Shown here piece by piece: positions 47,425 to 59,579 of a stretch of 64,000 bases of DNA. The translations under genes were made by a program, and so were the position numbers. The DNA is taken from the NCBI GenBank assembly GCA_000310025.1, contig FN649758.1:2594350-2658349 (forward strand). Reading direction: 5' to 3'. Origin of the DNA: Ectocarpus siliculosus (lineage: Eukaryota; Sar; Phaeophyceae; Ectocarpales; Ectocarpaceae). The notes below the pieces were generated by a model, which worked only from the letters and a program-made list of their open reading frames with translations, was not told where the DNA came from and ran no database searches. Each line of letters opens with the position of its first letter. Within the stretch, counting starts at the first letter, position 1.

Positions 47425-50400
47425 ATGGAGCTACTACGCCTGGTGATCGCCAACGTTCTAGGCAATGTGGTGACTACACTCTTCCTCGGCGTCCTGGTCC
47501 TCAACTACATCCTCTGGGCGGAATATGTCGTCACGTACGTGGTTGAAGCTTTTTTGGACCTCCCCGCAAGCAGACATGTTGGCGCGTCCGGGGCTATGTC
47601 GATGTATTACGAATAGATGACAGACACCCACAAAGAAATATATGCCTTGTCATATCACGGTGCTCGCGGATATGTGACTGTGTGTACTGTGTTCGTTCCG
47701 TTTGAATCATAGGCATTCTCCCGCTGACTACATCACACCATTCGATGGAGGCTCGGATGCAGCGAGCGTTTGATGTATCATGCGAACGCGTACAGCGTTC
47801 ATCGCAATATATCTGCTTCGGTGAAACCAGGTTGCCCACAGGGTATCAACGGCTGATCGGGGATTGCCCATAGATTCACACTTCTCTCTCGAGTGTTTTG
47901 CTCCATCACTACTCCCGTTTTTCCATACAACACTGCTGTCGTGGAACCAGGTTGCTATGGGCGTTCATTTTGGCCCAGGCGCTACACTCGCCCAAGGCGA
48001 AGCTGATCCGAGCCATCAAGGTGTTAAGGTACGCAGCAAATATGCATCTTGATATGTCGTTGTTGTTGTTGTTGTTGTTGTTGTTGTCTTCACAACTTTT
48101 TGAACGCTCCGGCCTCCGTCCTCCTTGCGTACACACCAACCAGTAGGTGAAGGGACGATGTCTCGTCTTTGGGTGTGAAGTCCATACCCCAGACCCGTGG
48201 TGGGATGAGCAAGTTTCGCGTGTCGCCACCGAGTTTGTTTTATATCCCGTTTCAGGAAAATGCTCAGGACGGCCATTGCTGGGAGAACCTCTACGTGTTT
48301 GGCCTGTTTCCAAGGGTTGTTCTCTGACCCTTTTATGTTTGTCCCCCCAACCGACCCACAGCCAAGAAGATGCCCGACCGATGGTATTTGTCCTGTGGGA
48401 TATGATGGCCGGGCCGTTCCGGCGGATGCACGCCGACGGGAGGCCGGTCTACGAGATGGTGTTTGTTTGGGCACTCGATTGGTGCATCGAATCGTTCGCG
48501 CTTGTGGGCTTGATATCTTGCACATCTCGCGTGTCAGTGGGGCTGCTGGTGGCGACGTCGCTCGTGGCACTTCTGTGCTATGGATTATTGTGAGTGACGG
48601 GATTGTATTGAGAAAGTGGCTTTGTTGCTGCCGGACTCGAGCTGCGGTTTACCCAAGCAAGAATCCCCGCCTGCACGTGATACGTTGTTCGCCTTGTATG
48701 GGTGGCAGAAAAAAAAAAAAATCCCTCACCCCCACAACGTGCTGTGGAATTTCACCCGGCGTGACGGAGGATGCACAACACGATCAATTCAATTTCCGTT
48801 CCTTCGCAACATATTATCACACACCTCACACGCAACCGACTCCTCGCCTTACTGCACTCTCATAGGTATGTCCTTGATCGGCGAGTGTTTGCATATCGCC
48901 GGGTGGTCTCCGACAACACGGTTGCCTGTACGCTGCTGATCACGACATTCTTCGCTAGCGTTTCCTTCATCGTCCTCTTCCTTGGCCTCGAATCGGTTCT
49001 TGAAGGGCTGAGTGCCGGAAAAGACGTGTCTACGTGGGTGAGCCAGGGCGCGAACAACAAGAGCGCATGGAACGTATCTCTGGCCGTACCGTACATGCGA
49101 GAAACGGCAGTCTGAGGTGTTTGCTCGGTATGCTGCGTTGGGTGATGGAAATAGGTCAGCCTGGTGCTATGAATAGCGATTCGCAGGTGTTGCCTGATGA
49201 TGCAACATAAGAGGCTATTCGCACACAGAGATCGCTCCAGTCCCCGCGTTTGCCCTTGCCCCTACGTCCTGACTTTGTGATACCACCAGATCCAAACGAT
49301 GTTGGACATCGAAAGCAATAGTGAGAGTGAGTGGGGCAAAAACTTCGTTCGCGTGACAGAGTTCGCACAGGAGACGGCAAGCGGGCTTGCTTCAAAATAC
49401 AATGAAACCGCCTGGTATCCTGTGGCACAGAATGCCATCTCCAACTACTTTGAGGTGAGCTTTCGTCAATTTCCAGGTCTACGTTATGGTATTGCTCGAA
49501 GCAGATGGTAGATGTTCCCTTCCCAGCAGCTTCAGGCTCAAAGCCATTGCTCGATTGTCGTGTTATGCTGTGCCTGTATCACAACCAGCCTGTACCTCCG
49601 GATATTGACCCTTTTGTTTTTTCCAATGCGTGCCTTGCCATTTACATCGCAACCACAGCACGGTGCTCTCACAGCACCAACCGAAACATGCACGGACGAA
49701 CCCACTGGAGGTGCTGTGAGCGGGCTATTGGGCGCTGTAGGTGGCGTTTCAGGCGTGATCGAACATGTATCCAGCCTCAACATATCCATGGAGCACGTTG
49801 TCAACTACGGTGAACCGGGCGGGAAGGTGCAGTGCGCTTGCCGTTTTGTTTCGAATCGTCTTTCCAGCCCTCGACTTGCAATGTTGCTGTGCGGCCAGCT
49901 GTCGTGGCATCCTTACTGCCTGTCCCCCACGCCTCGCGCAATCGCTTTCATGTCCTGCTGCTGCCCTCTCCAGATATTCGCCAGTGGAGCGACCTTGCTG
50001 GCATCGTTCGGCAGTTTTCTGATCATGGTCGGCTTTAAGGTGGGACACACTTTGTTGTAATAGAAGCATACTCTAATGTCCGCAACCAATTAAAACCTCC
50101 GACATATGTTGTAGCTTTTTTGAGGTTTGTTGCGAGGTTTGTTGGAAAAGTAGAAAACTTGAGCGGGTTGGTTATGATACGAGGTTCAAAGTTCAAGCCT
50201 TTTCCCACAGACTCGCTATGAGAGCAAGGGAGCTCATAGTAGATACCTCGCGCAAGGTCGTACTTCATCTTCACACGAGTTTGCCCTGTGTCCAATGGGA
50301 TTGGCTACAGCACCTCTGTGTTGGACGTTCGAAGTACGTTCTGCTGCTGCCCTTTTCGGGGCTCATCGGCAACAGTATTTGAATCTGTTCACCTGCGTGC

Positions 50401-53216
50401 TCTACGGTTTGTTGTTGAACGACCTACCGCAGGTGGTCCTTCTGTTCACTTGCGTGTTCTACATGACCAGCCACGACGATTTTCTGGAACGGAATATCGG
50501 AGACTTCCTACCTGTATCTCAGGCAGACCAAAAGGTACATGCAGCCCCTGTAGGTAACCGTGCGTACCATGCGTTATTTTTTTGCCCTTGACATCCGTTG
50601 AAAGCTTTCGTTACCGAACAGCAGCGACCGATGGTATGCCTGTCGGTGCTGGTACAACAACTGAGTTCGAAGTTCACGTGTCTGCTCTACTTTTTTGCTG
50701 TAGCAAGACGCCTGCTGACACTCCTCGAACCACAAGCACGGCACGAGGCTCGTATCAATACGGTTGCAGCTCGATGATTCGAGAGTCCTCACCAAGCGCA
50801 TGGTATGCAGCCACCATGCCCACAGGTGCCCCTTGATGCTCTTCTCTTTTGCGCCGACGTTTGCGGCAGAGGGCCATGAAGAAGCTGCGAGGCGCAATCC
50901 ACGGGGTGTTCTTCATGCCGTGTAAAGTGGCTTGTCTACGCGGGGTGGTAACACTGTTCTCTTTCAAGGTCCTGCAGATAGAGTTCCCCTTCTTCGCCGC
51001 CTTCGTGGTGAGTCACTTTGCACTTTGACACGGACGGGTGTAGTGAGCTTGAAGACACATATGCTGCGCGCGAGCATGTGTTGTCTGCGGCGCCGCCACT
51101 CGTGTTGACTCGAATAGACGGCTTTGGCGAACATGTTCACACGCACCACCTCTAACCCAATGTCACTGTTGTACATGCGGATCGACAGGCAGTCTTGGTC
51201 TCCATTTTGCCCATCGTCCCGGCGTACATCGTGTGCTGGCCGTGGGCTTTGATGCTGGTGCTGCATGGACGATGGGTAGGAATTACTCTCGCGATCAGCC
51301 AGCACCTCATCCTCTCCGTGATTGATACCGAGCTCTACACGCAGGTATGTCGAATCAATCACTGAGCTGTTGCCTGTGGACCAGACGCGTGGTGTTGTTG
51401 CTGTGACATTGAGCACCGCCTATGTAGAGTAGGAGGCAGCCTGCGATATGACCGGAACTTATCTCGGTTCCCCATCGTGCATGGCACCAAAAGCCCATTG
51501 CACCTGTCTCTGTTGTGGTTGTTTTCCGCTGACGTCTCCCGATGCTACTCGCTCTTGACTGTGTTCTCTCGCCCACAACGTCGACCAGGGTGTTCGCGAA
51601 GCCAACCCGTATTTGACTTCCCTCAGCTGCTTCCTAGGCTACTCCGTGTTCGGTGCTCATGGAGTGCTCATGGGACCACTTGTTCTTTGCTTGGGTACAC
51701 TCATCTACGGCGGGCTCGGATTCGTACAAACTTCGATGGCGCAGGTACACGCTGGAACGGGCGTGAAACGAAGAAGCAAATAGCCCGCCGTACCTTGATG
51801 GTGCATTGCTGCCCCGTCGTAGCTGATTTCGTGCGTCCAGTTGTTGAGCCAACGAAACTTGGTTCGTTAGCAGTGGCAACTGTTAGGGGAGCCGTTTGTC
51901 TTTTGTCCATCAACTTGCGCGTGGAACTCATTATGGACGTCTTAACTATGGGCCAACGCGTGTCCAGGGCACCACGTACGATCAGTCCACGCCTGCACGC
52001 AAGGGGGCTCGTTTGGACGCCCCACGAACACCACGGTCGAACGGATCCGAGCCTCGTCCTCGCGGAACGGTCTCGAGCTTGTTGGAAGAGGAGGGTTCGG
52101 CGGGATCCACCAATGTCTCCCGAGACACACGCGTTGCCAACCATCACCATCATGAAGGACTTGGGGAAAAGGAAACGTCAGGTAGTACATACAGGATGCC
52201 AACGGCCGTGCAAGAACTATCGTTTTGCTGTGCCCGATGAGGAAGTAGACCCGTTGATGCTCATGCTCTTCCCATGACGTCCAGACCTACAACTGTTTGC
52301 CAGTGTCGCCCAATCGGCCGAGTGAAAGCCCTCTCTTTGGCCGTCTCTTCTGCCGTACTTCTACGCCGTTGCCGCTGTTTTGCTGACCAGACATCCATGA
52401 GGTGATCTCCTCGCTACAGCTAGCCGAGCTTTGGTCTAGCTTCACCAGGAATCTGCACGACAGCGCGCGCGTACCCTCACCAAGCTGTAGCCGGAGGGTC
52501 ACGTTACAACTGGTGAGAGGTGGCGAAGCGGTTTGCAACGATGGAGCGTTGGCTGCTCTGCTCCCTTTGAGTTTCCAGCGCATTGCTTGAAGTACGTGTT
52601 TAGTGTATACCTTCCACATTGCTGAAAATTATCATCGCAATTTTACTTGACACACCAAGCACGCGGTTCCACGCACGCCAACCGTAGGCACGGCGTCCGG
52701 CCAGTATCGAAGGGGAACTGCAGGAGCACAAGGCCGACCATGAGGAATCGGCGCAGCAAACGTGGCGCTTCCGCTTCTCGCCCTCTTTGACCTGGGAAGC
52801 ATTTTTGCTCGAGGTGCAAGGGGTGATGGGTGTGCCGGAAATATCCGGTGAGTTGGTCATCGGACACACCTTTTCGAACTTTGCCACGCCAGGTGTGGGT
52901 TGATTGTCGATAGAAGCTTCAACTGAACTCAGGGTTTGGTCAATCGATAGACTTCCCGCGTGCCAACTACCGACCGCAGCACCTCGTTACAAACACGTGT
53001 TGCGTTGGAACCTAACATCCGCAAACCTTGGCAGATTGTGCATGTCCTACTGTAGTCTGTCTCACGGGGAGCATTGCACTTGTTTGTGTGCATGTTCGCT
53101 TGCTTTTTTTGTCAGGTGTTTACGGGAGCGATGGCGCAAGGATAAAGCGTGTAGACTTCATCGAACACGGGGAGATTTTGGATGTTGTTGCCAACAATCC
53201 GACGGGGTCCGGATGA
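47425..53216 (+). CDS. TMEM245-like (AI-2E transporter superfamily) multi-pass membrane protein with beta-grasp-like C-terminus
   Basis: This is a multi-pass protein of the AI-2E/TMEM245 type, whose eukaryotic function is not established. Exons with consistent phase are 47,425-47,534 (start uncertain; also Met at 47,362), 47,951-48,028 (LLWAFILAQALHSPKAKL), 48,362-48,589, 48,866-49,085, 49,290-49,454, 49,659-49,826, 49,974-50,039 (TLLASFGSFLIMVGFK), 50,433-50,534, 50,870-51,007 (RGAIHGVFFMPCKVACLRGV), 51,189-51,344 (ILPIVPAYIVCWPWALMLVL) and 51,589-51,744 (REANPYLTSLSCFLGYSVFG, then LMGPLVLCLGTLIYGG). The last two carry the family's ILPxVPxxxxxxP and NPYLTxLS...GxxGxxxGP features. A Ser/Gly/Arg-rich tail follows, then about 52,705-52,847 (WRFRFSPSLTWEAFLLEVQG) joined in phase to 53,116-53,216 (VYGSDGARIKRVDFIEHGE), ending at TGA. 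Exons between 51,968 and 52,700 are not securely placed. Confidence 0.8.
48057..48087. repeat. (GTT)n microsatellite
   Basis: About ten GTT units lie in an intron of the TMEM245-like gene. Confidence 0.9.
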
Positions 53217-53529
53217 TGGTATCTGATCTACAGTATCTACATTCGATAGCGGGTGGTAATTTTGGAGGAGACCAACAATGCTCTTGAGTTTGTAAGTAGT
53301 GTATGTCGTATGCTTCTGGTTGTTCCATGCGGCCTGCACATTGTTTATAGTTCTATGAAGTTCGTCTACACCCTTGTTATCTTGGCATATCTATACCAGC
53401 AGGCAGGCTATGGAGATGTCAGTTGGCACGCACGCCCACACACACCCCCAACAATGGATTCAACGTGCGTACAGCTGAAAAAAGCAAAGCATCACCCTGA
53501 GTGCATAACCCCCTCCATCTCTAAGCACT
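53217..53529. other. Convergent intergenic region
   Basis: 313 bp separate the stop codons of the TMEM245-like gene (+) and glyoxalase I (-). It must contain both 3' UTRs. Nothing else is recognisable. Confidence 0.6.
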
Positions 53530-56256
53530 TCATTCAAGAATAGTCTTTCGGAGCGCCAGCTGCACATGATACCCGTCAGGGTCCGTGAAGCGACGCATTT
53601 TCCCCTCGAAAATTGCAGGCTCTCCAATCTCCTGAGCCCCTGTCTGTTTGAGGCACTCCGACGCTCCATCAAGATCATCAACAATGAAACCAAGAAAACC
53701 AAAGCCCTGGAAAGCGGGGAGGGAAAGACACCAGAAATTTACAAACGGGGGAAGGGCCAATTGCGAACGAGCTGAGAATGTGCGCGCGGGTTGAATCACC
53801 TTCTTCGACAGCACTGCTGCTGTTTTCCCGCTTCCATCAGAAGCCGAAAACGTTTATATTCAACCTACCATCATTCAACCGAACAACAACTTGACGAGGC
53901 CCCAAAGCAGAAGGTCCGATACGAGAAAATCCTATCGACGCCGGTGGAGAGCAACGGGTAGGCGTACCTTCGGGTTGGTGTTTCCGTTGTGGTAGGAAAA
54001 CGTCGGATCTCCCTCGGTACCGTGATTGTGGGTAAGCTCGAGCACAGGTTTCCACGATCGACCCATACGGCAGTAAGCGTCCGGCGAGTCGGGTGCGGGT
54101 AACGAGGAAATCTCCTCAGAGGATAACGATTGGAGGAAGTACAAGCTGAAGCTGTCGAAGTGAAGCTCACAGACCTACGCAGGAGAGGCCGCACCGTGCC
54201 AAATGAGTCAGACAAATCGAACAGTTGTGCCATGTTGACGTCGCGGACCTCGGAAGATTAAATCTGTTATGAAGCCCCCTTTCAAGGGGGTCCCCTCTTT
54301 CACCAGACCACTGTTCAGGTTTGAAGCAACTTTCAGTACAATATACGACGGAATCTACGAAGCAGCACCGAAGCAACTCTAAGCTCAAAACAGTGGGACT
54401 TCGTTTCTCTACATCTACCACGAAGCGCTACCCACGTCAAGATAAAAGAACGAACGCGCTTCACATGAACTTGGCACCATTTTGGCCGAATGGGAGCTCT
54501 GGACACGGGCAACATGATTGCTTAGAGTTTGGATACGGCCTACCTTGGTCATTCCCATTCCGCCTTTTCCAGTGTAGAACTCCAACGATTTCTCGGCATC
54601 CTTCACACGGAGCATTGTCTGCCCCAGGTTGAATTTTTCCTGGTGCCCACCTTCCGCGTTCCTCTTCACTAGCTCTACCCAGTAGCCTGATGGGTCATAC
54701 GCAAAAGCTAGCCCCTTCATTCGACCTTCATCTGCAAAGGGGCAACGGCATCACATCAGGAGGATAGGATACCAACACACCAGCGAGCTTTGGGGAAAAA
54801 ACAAAACGACCAACAAAGGCGTGGTTGTTACACGAGAGAGTTGAGGGACACAAAAGCTGAGAATCGAGCAGAATGTCATCCTGCACGGTTCGTTTCAATT
54901 CAATTTCGAATGAACCGTCAAGACGAATGTGTGATTTTGGGAGATGCTAAAAAAACTAGACTTGCAGAGAGATGCACTGAATGCACCTGACGCGGTGTGC
55001 GGCTGCCACGCGGAATGTCCTGCGTAGAAGTACCGTGCAGCACCCGGACTTTGTCGACAAACCGCGCAGTACCTGGCTTTTTCTTGAAGGAAACCCCGGC
55101 CATCTCAAGCTCTTCGCTCGCCTTGTAGACGTCGGCGGTGAGGAAAGCCAAATGCCCAAAGCCTCGATGTGGCTCGTCGTTGCCGCTAGAGTACACGAGA
55201 TCGGGATCGCTCTCCGCGCCATGCTCGTGCTCGAGCTCAACACAAGAGTGTTGCATATCGAACAACCGCTCATGGGCCTACGTGGAGAGTTGACGGGGGC
55301 AATGGCTGTGATTGAGTCCTCGGTGAATCCAGTTGTTGGGTTGCTTCGGCATGAAGCACGAGCGACAAAGGCGCGAACCAAGCAATGGTGGACTCCGTGG
55401 GTCAGAGGGGGAGATTGAGCCAAATAGCTCCAACGGAGATTCTCGTGCAACAAGTGTTTACAGGTTGACGGATGCTGGACTCGTGTGTCAGACTTCCTGG
55501 TTGAATTCAAAGCAGACCGACCATATATCGACGTGGAGTCGGAAAAGGCGAACAGCAGGTGATACATAACGACAGCTCTGCCTGTTTACTTAACACCAAC
55601 GTGCCGCCATATGCGAACTCGAATTTTTCCAGGTAATATTGACATTTGTCTCGACGCATCTACCTCTGCCGAGCCCGCCTCGGGCCACGCCTCCCCATCT
55701 CGGAGGGAGGCCAGATAGTAGTTGCTTTTTCCGAGCGAGGGTGTGTGGTAGACGTCCACCAGTTTCATTCCGTAGCGCTCCTCATAGTACTTGACGCTTG
55801 CGATTGGGTCCTAAAGGTCGGTGGGGGTGTGGCAGAGAACAGAGGGGGGACACACACTGAGATAGAATATGGTTCGAGAGCTCACGTAACAAACGAATGC
55901 AAACGAACGAAAAAAAAAACTAGACTAGAGGTCGATCCATCTGTACTGGAGGGTCATTACACAAAACCTTTTCTCTAGTTACAGAAGCTGGAAGTTGACC
56001 AACATCATCGTGTGTAAACTCATTGTACACTATGCCTGTTCCATCAGGCGTCTCCGAAACACTGCTGTGCCCTATGCGTACAATCATGCGTACACAAAAC
56101 ACAAACCTTGCAACGGAGCATGGACCGATGCCATTTCATGCCATACGGATTAGAATCGCTGGCGCTCATCGTTGCTGTTTCTCTTAGTGTTGCGGCCCGG
56201 AGCGAAGCAAGATTTCCCGCCAGGACAGAGGTAGCAGGGAGTCTGCTGAAGAGCAT
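53530..56256 (-). CDS. GLO1: Glyoxalase I (lactoylglutathione lyase), two-domain, organelle-type N-terminus
   Basis: The enzyme converts the methylglyoxal-glutathione hemithioacetal to S-lactoylglutathione. Six exons (56,256-56,107; 55,810-55,664; 55,277-55,073; 54,731-54,544; 54,174-53,968; 53,706-53,530) sum to 1,074 nt, a closed 357-codon frame plus stop. Residues 1-30 (MLFSRLPATSVLAGNLASLR and on) are basic and hydroxylated, like a mitochondrial or plastid presequence; Met30 could start a cytosolic form. Domain 1 shows all four metal ligands: His in WHRSMLRCKDP, Glu in CVELEHEHG, His in HRGFGHLAF and Glu in SGYWVELVKR, plus VSFKKKPDEGRMKGLAFAYD. Domain 2 keeps Gln in NLGQTMLRVKD and Glu in LELTHNHGTEGD. 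However, it reads GFGFLGFIVDD where His is expected and GYHVQLALRK where Glu is expected, so only one site may be catalytic. Two-domain forms occur in plants and yeast. Confidence 0.95.
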
Positions 56257-57658
56257 CGCCTCAAGGTGGACGCAGCTGTACGCGCTGACCTCTCTCCTCT
56301 CTCCTCCGCGGCGGCACTGGGCATGCTGCGCATCCCCGTCCAACGCATGCGTGAATACTCGTATGTAACTCCCTTTTTTTTTTTTTCGTGAGACGTTGCC
56401 TCTATTTTGGTTCCGACCACAAAAAAAGCCGAGACACTCAACTGCTGTACACACCGCACATACCAACGATGGTGGGTGTCGAAGAACTGGCGAGGAAGAA
56501 AAGAGGGACAAGGTCACTACCAAAATCCTCCGAGAACCACGTCATGGCTGCCGAGCTCGAGGAAACGACCATGACAGCGAAAGGTGCGCGCTGGCTCGTT
56601 TGTTTGCACTTATTTTTGAAATTTGACTTCAGGATCAAAGGGAGTCGCGCTTTCTCACTGCTGTACGCTGCGGTAGACTGCAACAATCTTTGTCGGCAAC
56701 GACATGCTGAAAGCACTCTGCCCTGTAGGGCCTGCACAACAAATATAACTTTAACATGTGATCGGTGGTGGTGCGACTGTGCGAATTTGTGAGGCGAATC
56801 CGTCTGCGAAGATTGTTACTGCTGTACGGCGGTAGTACGACTGACATCTACTTGTACATATCCTACAAACAGCATAGACTAGACTACAGCGTTCCTGCTG
56901 TAGTCTACACATTCCACATACAAATTCACTTGCCGAGAACATTCACGCAGGGTATGGAGGCACTCCCGTCCCGAGGGTTCGAAGCTCCTCGGCAAAGCGT
57001 CTGATTTTTTTTCTTAATTTTTTCCAGCACTAAAACTTCAGCACGATATACAATATTACGTGGTGAATCCATAGTATCTTCAGAGGGTGGGTCGCTTCAT
57101 GTGAGACACTTTGGTTTAGCGTAGCTGTTGAAACGACGCTAGGTTCGACGAGTACGACTCACTGCAAGCTTGGAAACTTATCCTGCTCCCAATCATGCCT
57201 CCTTCTATGTTGCTCGTTGACTTACAGAGGTACTTCGTATTATCTGTAGCCGTTGTGCAGGCGAGAGCTACGCTCAAGTCGGTGGTCATCGGTAGGCACA
57301 AAGTACCCTTTCGCGAGTGCTGTGTATGTAAAGTTGTCCGAATCTGGCCTATAACTTTCGCTTGCTCAGCTGCGCAGGATCCTCTTTCTTTTGAAACCAC
57401 ACTCACTTGTCGGACGAAGCCTTGCGTTCAACAGCTAGCTGCGCAAAGCCCGAGTGACTCAAATCAGCGAGTACTCGAACATAGTCAAAGCTGTAAAACC
57501 ATCGACGATGCGGCTGCGGCAATGAGGCGAAGCTGATTTTTTCGTGCTTAAATTTAGTGTGGTGGGCACTCCAAAGCAATCAGGTGTTTCCTGAAAAACA
57601 CAGTGGAGCCCCGAACTATTTGGACTGCCTCCTTGCCGGTCACTGAGCGCCGTTCGTC
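56257..57658. other. Divergent intergenic region, 1.4 kb
   Basis: This region lies between the starts of glyoxalase I (-) and the F-box gene (+) and should hold both promoters. Visible features are a T run at about 56,370-56,386, a perfect hairpin at 56,881-56,906, and recurring short CTGCTGTACG-type words at about 56,658 and 56,819. No coding sequence is supported. Confidence 0.55.
56881..56906. other. Perfect 10-bp inverted repeat with 6-nt loop
   Basis: AGACTACAGC, GTTCCT, GCTGTAGTCT form an uninterrupted stem-loop in the promoter-side intergenic region. It could be a palindromic protein-binding site, a small hairpin or a trace of a small transposon. No T run follows it. Confidence 0.7.
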
Positions 57659-59579
57659 GTGTGTTCTGTATTTGCAAATATCCGATGCAATTCAGATGCA
57701 ACCAGGGCGATCTCGGCAAGGGATGCCCCTTCGCTGGCTGTCTTCTTCCGGAACCTCTTCGACCCAGCGGCCTCGCGCGCAGGTCCCCAACACGTTTGTC
57801 TCAAGCGGGCTTTCGCTCTCCTCGAGAGCCGTTGGAGTCTGGATGCCGAGGAGGGAACCTACCAGTTGCCCACGACCGGTCACCACGAACCTGCCGTCCC
57901 GTTTGGCGAGTCCTTCCTCTCGCCCGAGGTGTTCGTGAGCGTTGTGGCGTTCTTGGACGTGCCCCAGACGATGCAGAGCGCGCGAACGTCAAAGGCCTGG
58001 TGGCGCAATGGTGGGGAGCTTGAGCGGTTTCAACCGTTTGTTTTGGAGTATGCGTTTCTGACCGTGCAATGTCGGCGGTGCTCATGCCCGACTGAAGAGT
58101 TGTGTGCATGCTGTGCTGCGGCGAGGACTTGTTTGTGACTCACTGCCCAGTAAATACATTGATAAGTAGGTACACCAGGAAGGAGGTCGCTTCTGTATGG
58201 TATCGGGTACTCGACTGCAGCACCCACTGCCTGCGTGTTTCATCCGAATAAACTGACGATGATTCATGCCAAGACGCGCAATCTTAGGGGAAGCCTTGAC
58301 GATGTTTTTGCCTGAAGATCGCGCGTCTGACCCTCCTCCTCCTCCTCCTCTTCCGAATTTCGCGATCGCAAAGTTTCTGCCCTACCAGCTGCGGCCCACG
58401 TCGACTTGACCAACCTCCGCCCCCGGTCGCCAATCTACGGCACATCGCTTTGGGGTGGGCCGTCCGTTGCACGCCCGAGGGGTCTCAAGTGGAATGACAT
58501 TCTCATCCATCTGAGGCACATCAAGAACACGAATCCTCGCAGAGCGGTTCGACGCCTGACGTTCAACAGTTCCACGAAGCTCGGCAGCCTTTCCAACCTT
58601 TCCTCCGCCACGACAGGGCTGCTCACCCACATCGACTTTTCGCGCTCGCGTCGCGACGTCGACTTTGATCAGCTGGGGGTGCAACTGCCAGGGCTCCGAG
58701 GCCTGGCGGTGAGTGAGGACGTTTTGATACGTCTCATTGGCGCATGCGTTGAGACCGAGAGTAGTTCATGCTTACCACACCACAAGACAGCAAAAGAAAT
58801 ATGGCTCGTTATTGTGTTGAATAGAAGTTGTACCTTTCTTTGTTGCTGTCGGGTGGACAGGATGACACTTTTGTGAGCCCGAAAACCGAATCCTGGCGAT
58901 CTCGGGACGTGCCTGAATTTGCGGTCCTTCCCACGATTCGGTGCTTTTTCCTCTTTCCCTTGTTTGTTTTTAGGTCCAGTCCCTATCTTACTACACAGCT
59001 GCTAGAGACCAGGCGTGGACCAAGAGCTTAGCAAAGCTCATTTCTACCGTTTCGTTGGAGAGCCTGCGGCTGCGCCACACAGGTTTGGATGACTCCTCTC
59101 TCGCTGTGCTTGCCGGAGCGGGAGACTCTCTGTTGAGATGCACGTTCAGCGGGGGCTCCGCGATCATCGAAGAAGGAATGGCGGTCCTAGGCGCCGCGGC
59201 TCCCCGGCTTGAAACACTCGCGGTCCACCACGTCCGCGTGACCAACAGCGGCTGGGAGAAGTTCGGCAAGGCGCGACTGGCGTCCAAACGGCACCTCATC
59301 TCCGTCCACATTACACCCGCGAGTGCCGCGCATGTCCCGTCGAAGGCGACGCGGGCGGTGTTGCTACGGGCTGTGACGAAAAGCCTGGTCTTCTCCTTGG
59401 GCGGGCGCTCGTCGAGCGGTGGCAGCAGCAGCAGCAGCAGCAGCAGCGATGCTCCGGCGTCTCAGCCTGTTCTGATCGACTGCAAGGGCAGCAAAGTTGG
59501 TGTTGCTGAAGCCCCCGGAAAGCTACAGTTCGACTCGGCATCGAATTATTGGGGCTCGTGGAAGGCCACTGATCTTTGA
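57659..59579 (+). CDS. F-box protein with LRR-like C-terminal half
   Basis: F-box proteins present substrates to SCF ubiquitin ligases. The first exon begins near Met 57,659 (start uncertain) and reads ESFLSPEVFVSVVAFLDVPQ, then SARTSKAWWRNGGELERF, an F-box-like helix set (LPxEVFxxVxxFL, then a Trp-containing third helix). It ends around 58,055. The second exon, about 58,390-58,708, reads RRAVRRLTFNSSTKLGSLSN and HIDFSRSRRDVDFDQLGVQL, irregular leucine-rich repeats. The last exon, 58,974-59,579, reads LESLRLRHTGLDDSSLAVLA and LGAAAPRLETLAVHHVRVTN, clearer LRR units, followed by a poly-Ser tract (AGC repeats, 59,421-59,447) and the tail ending WGSWKATDL. The F-box call rests on a short motif; LRR-like character is clearer. 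Confidence 0.65.
58331..58351. repeat. (CCT)n microsatellite
   Basis: Seven CCT/CTC units lie just upstream of the second F-box gene exon. This pyrimidine-rich stretch probably belongs to its acceptor. Confidence 0.8.
59421..59447 (+). repeat. (AGC)n coding repeat
   Basis: Nine AGC-type units encode a serine run in the F-box/LRR protein. Confidence 0.9.

Noticed and set aside
46887-47504. Long Arg/Ser/Pro-rich minus-strand frame overlapping the divergent promoter
   Set aside because: It is out of frame with the supported first CD36-like exon and overlaps the first TMEM245-like exon; low-complexity composition suggests a shadow frame.
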